From: Halorussus halophilus
Lineage (GTDB): Archaea; Halobacteriota; Halobacteria; Halobacteriales; Haladaptataceae
Assembly (NCBI RefSeq): GCF_008831545.1
Contig: NZ_CP044523.1
Coordinates: forward strand, 1,302,001 to 1,366,000
Reading direction: 5' to 3'
DNA length: 64,000 bases
Shown: positions 60,771 to 64,000 of the stretch, one piece after another
How positions within the stretch are numbered: the first letter of the stretch is position 1
How the letters are laid out: each line of letters opens with the position of its first letter
Program-made: the position numbers and the translations under genes
Notes under the pieces: generated by a model
What the model was told of the DNA's origin: nothing
Databases searched by the model: none
Seen by the model: the letters and a program-made list of their open reading frames with translations, nothing else

Positions 60771-61712
60771 ATGCTAGCCACCAATGTCGAACACGAAATC
60801 GCTGGTCGAACCGTCCTGATAACCGGCGGCGCGGGATTCATAGGGAGCCACCTCGCGGCCGCGCTCGTCGGCGACAACGAGGTGCGCGTACTGGACGACC
60901 TCTCGGGGGGCGCGCGCGAGTTCGTCCCCGATGGCGCGGAACTCTACGAGGGCGACGTGCGCGACCCCCAAGCAGTCGCCGAAGCCATGCGAGGAGCGGA
61001 CCTCGTCTTCCACGAGGCGGCGCTGGTCTCCGTCGAGGAGTCGGTGACCGACCCCGAGCGGAGCCACCAGACGAACGCCACAGCGGCACTGACGGTTCTC
61101 GAACAGGCCCGCGAGGAAGACGCGCGCGTCGTGTTGGCGTCCTCGGCGGCCATCTACGGCCACCCCGAATCGGTGCCCGTCGAAGAGGGCGACCCCAAGA
61201 CCCCTAGCTCGCCGTACGGCATCGACAAGCTCTCGCTGGACCACTACGCACGCGCCTACCACGACCTCTACGGTCTGGAGACGGTCCCCTTGAGATACTT
61301 CAACGTCTACGGCCCGCGCCAGAATCCGGAGTACAGCGCGGTCGTGTCGGTCTTCTTCCGGCAGGCCCGCGACGGTGGACCAGTCACCGTCCAAGGCGAC
61401 GGCGAGCAGACCCGCGACTTCGTACACGTCAGCGACGTGGTCCGGGCGAACCTGCGCGCCGCCACGACCGACAACATCGGGGAACCGTTCAACGTCGCCA
61501 CTGGTCGGAGCGTAACGGTTCGGGAACTAGCGGAGACGATTGTGGACGTGACTGGCTCGGACGCCGACATTACGCACGTCGAAGAGCGTCCGGGCGACAT
61601 TCGACACAGCGAAGCCGACATCTCGAAGGCGCAAGAGGGACTGGGCTACGAGCCGACGGTTTCGCTGGAAGAGGGGTTGCGGGAACTGGCTGAGATGGAC
61701 GAGTCGCGTTGA
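60771..61712 (+). CDS. NAD-dependent sugar epimerase/dehydratase (GalE-like)
   Basis: This is a 313-residue extended short-chain dehydrogenase. VLITGGAGFIGSHLAAAL (NAD binding, near residue 14), the SSAAIYGHPESVP serine, YGIDKLSLDHYAR (YxxxK) and LRYFNVYGPRQNPEYSAVVSVF are present. These fit UDP-glucose/UDP-GlcNAc 4-epimerases (GalE/WbpP type). It presumably supplies a second sugar of the glycan. I use ATG 60771; a GTG at 60765 overlaps the previous stop. It is the last gene of the locus. Confidence 0.88.
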   Translation: MLATNVEHEIAGRTVLITGGAGFIGSHLAAALVGDNEVRVLDDLSGGAREFVPDGAELYEGDVRDPQAVAEAMRGADLVFHEAALVSVEESVTDPERSHQTNATAALTVLEQAREEDARVVLASSAAIYGHPESVPVEEGDPKTPSSPYGIDKLSLDHYARAYHDLYGLETVPLRYFNVYGPRQNPEYSAVVSVFFRQARDGGPVTVQGDGEQTRDFVHVSDVVRANLRAATTDNIGEPFNVATGRSVTVRELAETIVDVTGSDADITHVEERPGDIRHSEADISKAQEGLGYEPTVSLEEGLRELAEMDESR

Positions 61713-61751
61713 GCTTGTGATTTGATTTCTGGTTTTCTCGAATCTTCGCTA

Positions 61752-61941
61752 GACGGTGGCGCGCGCTGGTGCGACTCCGAAGGGGTCGCACCAACCTCGT
61801 GCGAGGGATGAGGACCGTAGCTCGGACGACGCGCTCCGTCGCGTCGTCCGGAATCGAGGACCACAATCGGCTGGGGAGGTATGTGGCTCGTGCAGTGCAG
61901 TGCTGTGCAGTGCGGACTTCTCGGCTTCAGGAGTAGCTAGC
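61752..61941 (+). repeat. Dispersed structured intergenic repeat, copy 3
   Basis: The order matches the other two copies. The first hairpin here is TGGTGCGAC with GTCGCACCA, followed by a CGTGCGAGGGATGAG lead. The second is GGACGACGCG with CGCGTCGTCC. Then come GGCTGGGGAGGTATGTGGCT, a GCAGTGCTGTGCAGTGCGG run and the terminal AGGAGTAGCTAGC. Confidence 0.75.
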
Positions 61942-62079
61942 GTCCCTGCCACTTCTGCAACAGCTAGGACAATCGCAGTTTCTCGTTCGAAAGCCCCCGG
62001 ACGCTAAACTCCCGCGGCTCGGTGCGGTCCTCGGACTTCGTCCTGCGGTCCTTCTCTCGCCGGGGTTCGTTTAGCGACC

Positions 62080-62107
62080 GGCCCCTTTCAGTCCCACCCT
62101 GTCGGTT
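62080..62107 (+). repeat. Short intergenic repeat GGCCCCTTTCA(T/G)TCCCACCCT, copy 2
   Basis: It matches 6890-6917 at all but a few bases, including the GGTTG that follows. Both copies are in the same window orientation. Confidence 0.5.
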
Positions 62108-62266
62108 GGTTCACCAGCAATAGTCCGTGGGTCGATTCACCGACAACAGCCCGTCGGCTGTCCTTCAATCACGAACTCACAACCCATCAAGAACAGCCCC
62201 ACAAGAGACCCCAAAGCCCAAACGAGAGAACTCACATTCCCCGTGCGATTCACTCTCGTTTCTAGG

Positions 62267-63133
62267 TCACTTTTCGTTGATAGACTCGCTGGCGATGTTC
62301 CGCCCGCGAGTCTTCAAACTCACTTCGCGCCGCTTGCGCACTTCCTCAAGTACGTCTAACTCGATGAGTCGCTCGAAAATCTCTTCCACTCGGTCCACGT
62401 CCATGCCGAGGAAGTCCGGGATTTCGAACGACGAGACGCCCGAGTAGAGCGCCATCAGCACTTCTTTTTCGGTCTCTTCCAACTCGACCCCGCCCTCGTT
62501 TTTGCGTTCGCCCTTCCGGAGTAGCGACTCCAGTAGCGAGCATCGGCGGGTCTTACCCGAGATGTACGTCTGGACGCTCGTCTCGCCCTGCGTGTGTTCG
62601 ACTTCCAGCACCGTTCGCTGTTCGCCCTGCACCGTCCGGGTGGCCCGTTCGACCGAGCCGATGTCGTCCAACTCGATGCCGACGAAGGTGCCGCTGGCGA
62701 TGGCGACGTTTATCATGCCCTCGTCTATCTTCAGGCGGGCTTTCTCCCAGTCGGTGCTCTGGACCACGCCACCCTCCACTGCGGGGTGCTTGGTCAGCAG
62801 CATCTTCTGGTTGAGCAGTGCGCCGTACACGTCCGTCTCGAACTCGTCGATGTTGCTGCCAGCCGACAATAGGACGACGTCTTTTCCGAACTCCACGCTG
62901 AGGTAGTCCGAAACACTGGCGACCGCTTGGTTCACGTCGTAGCGGCCCTTCAGCGCGCTCACTTTCTGCAGCGGGATGGTCCGCTTCCCGTCGTTGCCCG
63001 CCAACACCAGTCGCTTGTTCGAGAGGAGGACGCGGCCGCTCGTCCAGTCGGGGTCGTTCAGTTTCCGTCCGTTCTTGACGACCTGCAGGAACTTCCCCTG
63101 TGTGTCGGTTATCTTGTATTCTCCTTCACTCAT
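62267..63133 (-). CDS. Archaeal taxis protein CheF
   Basis: This is a 288-residue protein of the archaeal CheF (DUF439) family, which links the chemotaxis system (CheY) to the archaellum motor. KITDTQGKFLQVVKNGRKLNDPDW at the start, NKRLVLAGNDGKRTIPL near residue 38 and the C-terminal winged-helix-like EKEVLMALYSGVSSFEIPDFLGMD near residue 225 are the recognisable blocks. It lies 92 bp downstream of a receptor gene in the same direction. Confidence 0.92.
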   Translation of the reverse strand: MSEGEYKITDTQGKFLQVVKNGRKLNDPDWTSGRVLLSNKRLVLAGNDGKRTIPLQKVSALKGRYDVNQAVASVSDYLSVEFGKDVVLLSAGSNIDEFETDVYGALLNQKMLLTKHPAVEGGVVQSTDWEKARLKIDEGMINVAIASGTFVGIELDDIGSVERATRTVQGEQRTVLEVEHTQGETSVQTYISGKTRRCSLLESLLRKGERKNEGGVELEETEKEVLMALYSGVSSFEIPDFLGMDVDRVEEIFERLIELDVLEEVRKRREVSLKTRGRNIASESINEK

Positions 63134-63225
63134 GCGTTGTGTTCGTCGCTCTCGGTCGCTCGACGGTAGCGACGGCGTCGAATTCGTCTTGTAGATACGC
63201 TCATGTCAGGGACCAGTCGAACGTG

Positions 63226-64000
63226 CTACGCGTTCCGCATCTCGTCCACGCGGTTGGCCAACTCGCCGATTGCGTCCGTCTGCTCGCGAGTCGCGTCCAC
63301 GATGTCTTCGGTCGCGGTCTCGACCTCGCGGGTCTGGTCGCGCACGTCCTCGACGGTCGCCATCACTTGCTCGACGTTCGAAGCCTGTTCGTCGTTGGCC
63401 TGTGCGACTTCGGTCACGCCGGTCGCGGCCTCCTCGACCGCGTCGGCGATCTCCTCCAGCGCGACGAGGGCGTCTTCGATCTCTTCGCCCGCGTGCTTGA
63501 CCTGCTCGTTGGACTCTTCGACTGCGACGACCGTCTCGTTGGCCTGCGACTGGATGTCTTCGATGCGCGTAGCGATTTCTTCGGTGTGTTCGCGGGTCTC
63601 GTTGGCCAACTGCTTGACCTCGTCCGCGACGACTTCGAAGCCACTGCCCGCCTCGCCAGCGCGCGCGGCCTCGATGTTGGCGTTCAGCGCGAGTAGGTTC
63701 GTCTGGTCTGCGACTTCCGCGATGACCTCGACCACTTCCTCGATTTCGTTCATCTGCGATTCGAGTTCGGTGACGGTACCGACGAGGTCTTCGCTCATCT
63801 CGATGACTTCGTCGGTGGCCTCGCGGGCACCTTCGCTGGAGTCGAGACCGCTGTCTGCTGACGCCTTCGCCTGTTCTGCGGCGGAGGCGACTTGGTCGGA
63901 ACTCGCCGCGACCTCCTGCATGCTCGCAGAGAAGTTCTCCATCTGCGTCGCGACTTGCGAAAGCTGGTCGGTCTGTTCGTCAACGCGCTCTTCGATGATG
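63226..64000 (-). CDS. Methyl-accepting chemotaxis protein, C-terminal part (runs off window)
   Basis: Only the last 257 codons are in the window, because the frame is open through position 64000. They form the long helical hairpin of the signalling domain. The tip is IAEVADQTNLLALNANIEAARAGEAGSGFEVVADEVKQLA, with heptad repeats on both sides containing Gln/Glu pairs that could be methylated. There are no membrane segments in the visible part, so whether it is a soluble or membrane transducer cannot be said. It probably shares a transcript with cheF. Confidence 0.93.
   Translation of the reverse strand, partial: IIEERVDEQTDQLSQVATQMENFSASMQEVAASSDQVASAAEQAKASADSGLDSSEGAREATDEVIEMSEDLVGTVTELESQMNEIEEVVEVIAEVADQTNLLALNANIEAARAGEAGSGFEVVADEVKQLANETREHTEEIATRIEDIQSQANETVVAVEESNEQVKHAGEEIEDALVALEEIADAVEEAATGVTEVAQANDEQASNVEQVMATVEDVRDQTREVETATEDIVDATREQTDAIGELANRVDEMRNA

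Larger units (their letters stand above)
61713..62266. other. 554 bp intergenic region with two repeat types
   Basis: It holds repeat copy 3 (61752-61941) and a copy of the short GGCCCCTTTCA repeat (62080-62107). The remainder contains CACCAGCAATAGTCCGTGGG and CACCGACAACAGCCCGTCGG, two imperfect copies of a 20 bp unit near 62112 and 62138. No gene is visible. Confidence 0.55.

Overview
The window is a 64 kb stretch of a haloarchaeal (class Halobacteria) chromosome. The evidence is GC-rich DNA, strongly acidic proteins, Tat-type twin-arginine signals on most secreted proteins, a PGF-CTERM archaeosortase tail, several Halobacteria-restricted small families (DUF5816-, DUF7116-, DUF7344-, DUF7331- and DUF7556-like), archaeal taxis proteins (CheF), and TATA-like boxes placed for leaderless transcripts. 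The genus cannot be fixed from the sequence alone. No rRNA, tRNA, CRISPR array or intact insertion sequence was seen.

Layout. 0-13 kb is mostly housekeeping: small conserved proteins, a class V aminotransferase, membrane proteins, dodecin, an IscA/ErpA-type Fe-S carrier, a two-domain KaiC-like ATPase, HisD, and two adjacent Tat-exported PHA-depolymerase-type esterases. 13.1-16.9 kb is a three-gene molybdenum hydroxylase operon of the CO-dehydrogenase-like type, with the 'form II' active-site motif. 16.9-29 kb holds a flippase, KatG, a membrane histidine kinase, an intergenic region rich in hairpins, a vanadium-type haloperoxidase, a 3-methyladenine glycosylase, and a divergent pair: a RimK ligase fused to a RimB-like protease domain, and an aspartoacylase-family deacylase. 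29-32.5 kb is the succinate dehydrogenase operon sdhCDBA.

33.6-61.7 kb is a large accessory cell-surface polysaccharide locus. Its centre is an overlapping operon (47.9-55.2 kb). It encodes a complete Wbp-like set: an acyltransferase (WbpD-like), an aminotransferase (WbpE-like), an oxidoreductase (WbpB-like), a UDP-sugar dehydrogenase (WbpA-like) and a UDP-GlcNAc 2-epimerase (WbpI-like). This set predicts a 2,3-diacetamido-2,3-dideoxy-mannuronic acid nucleotide sugar. A polysaccharide deacetylase-like protein and a FemAB/GNAT-like transferase follow. Around this core are a second FemAB/GNAT-like protein, three alkaline-phosphatase-superfamily phosphohydrolases, two paralogous beta-helix surface proteins, a beta-propeller/PKD protein with a PGF-CTERM anchor, a DUF1616 protein, two membrane proteins that could polymerise and flip the glycan, and a sugar epimerase. 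No ordinary cytoplasmic GT-A or GT-B glycosyltransferase is recognisable.

The main unexplained signal is a short motif, core TAACAAAG and usually (G/C)(C/T)(A/G)TAACAAAG. It occurs about nine times, always oriented toward genes of this locus, and I saw none elsewhere in the window. At several sites it lies 25-35 nt before a start codon, where a TATA box would be, so it may mark a dedicated promoter or regulon. A second signal is a dispersed structured repeat of about 170-190 bp in three intergenic regions (1.6, 6.1 and 61.8 kb), whose hairpin stems differ in sequence but keep their pairing.

61.7-64 kb returns to core functions: the taxis protein CheF and the end of a methyl-accepting chemotaxis protein that runs off the window.
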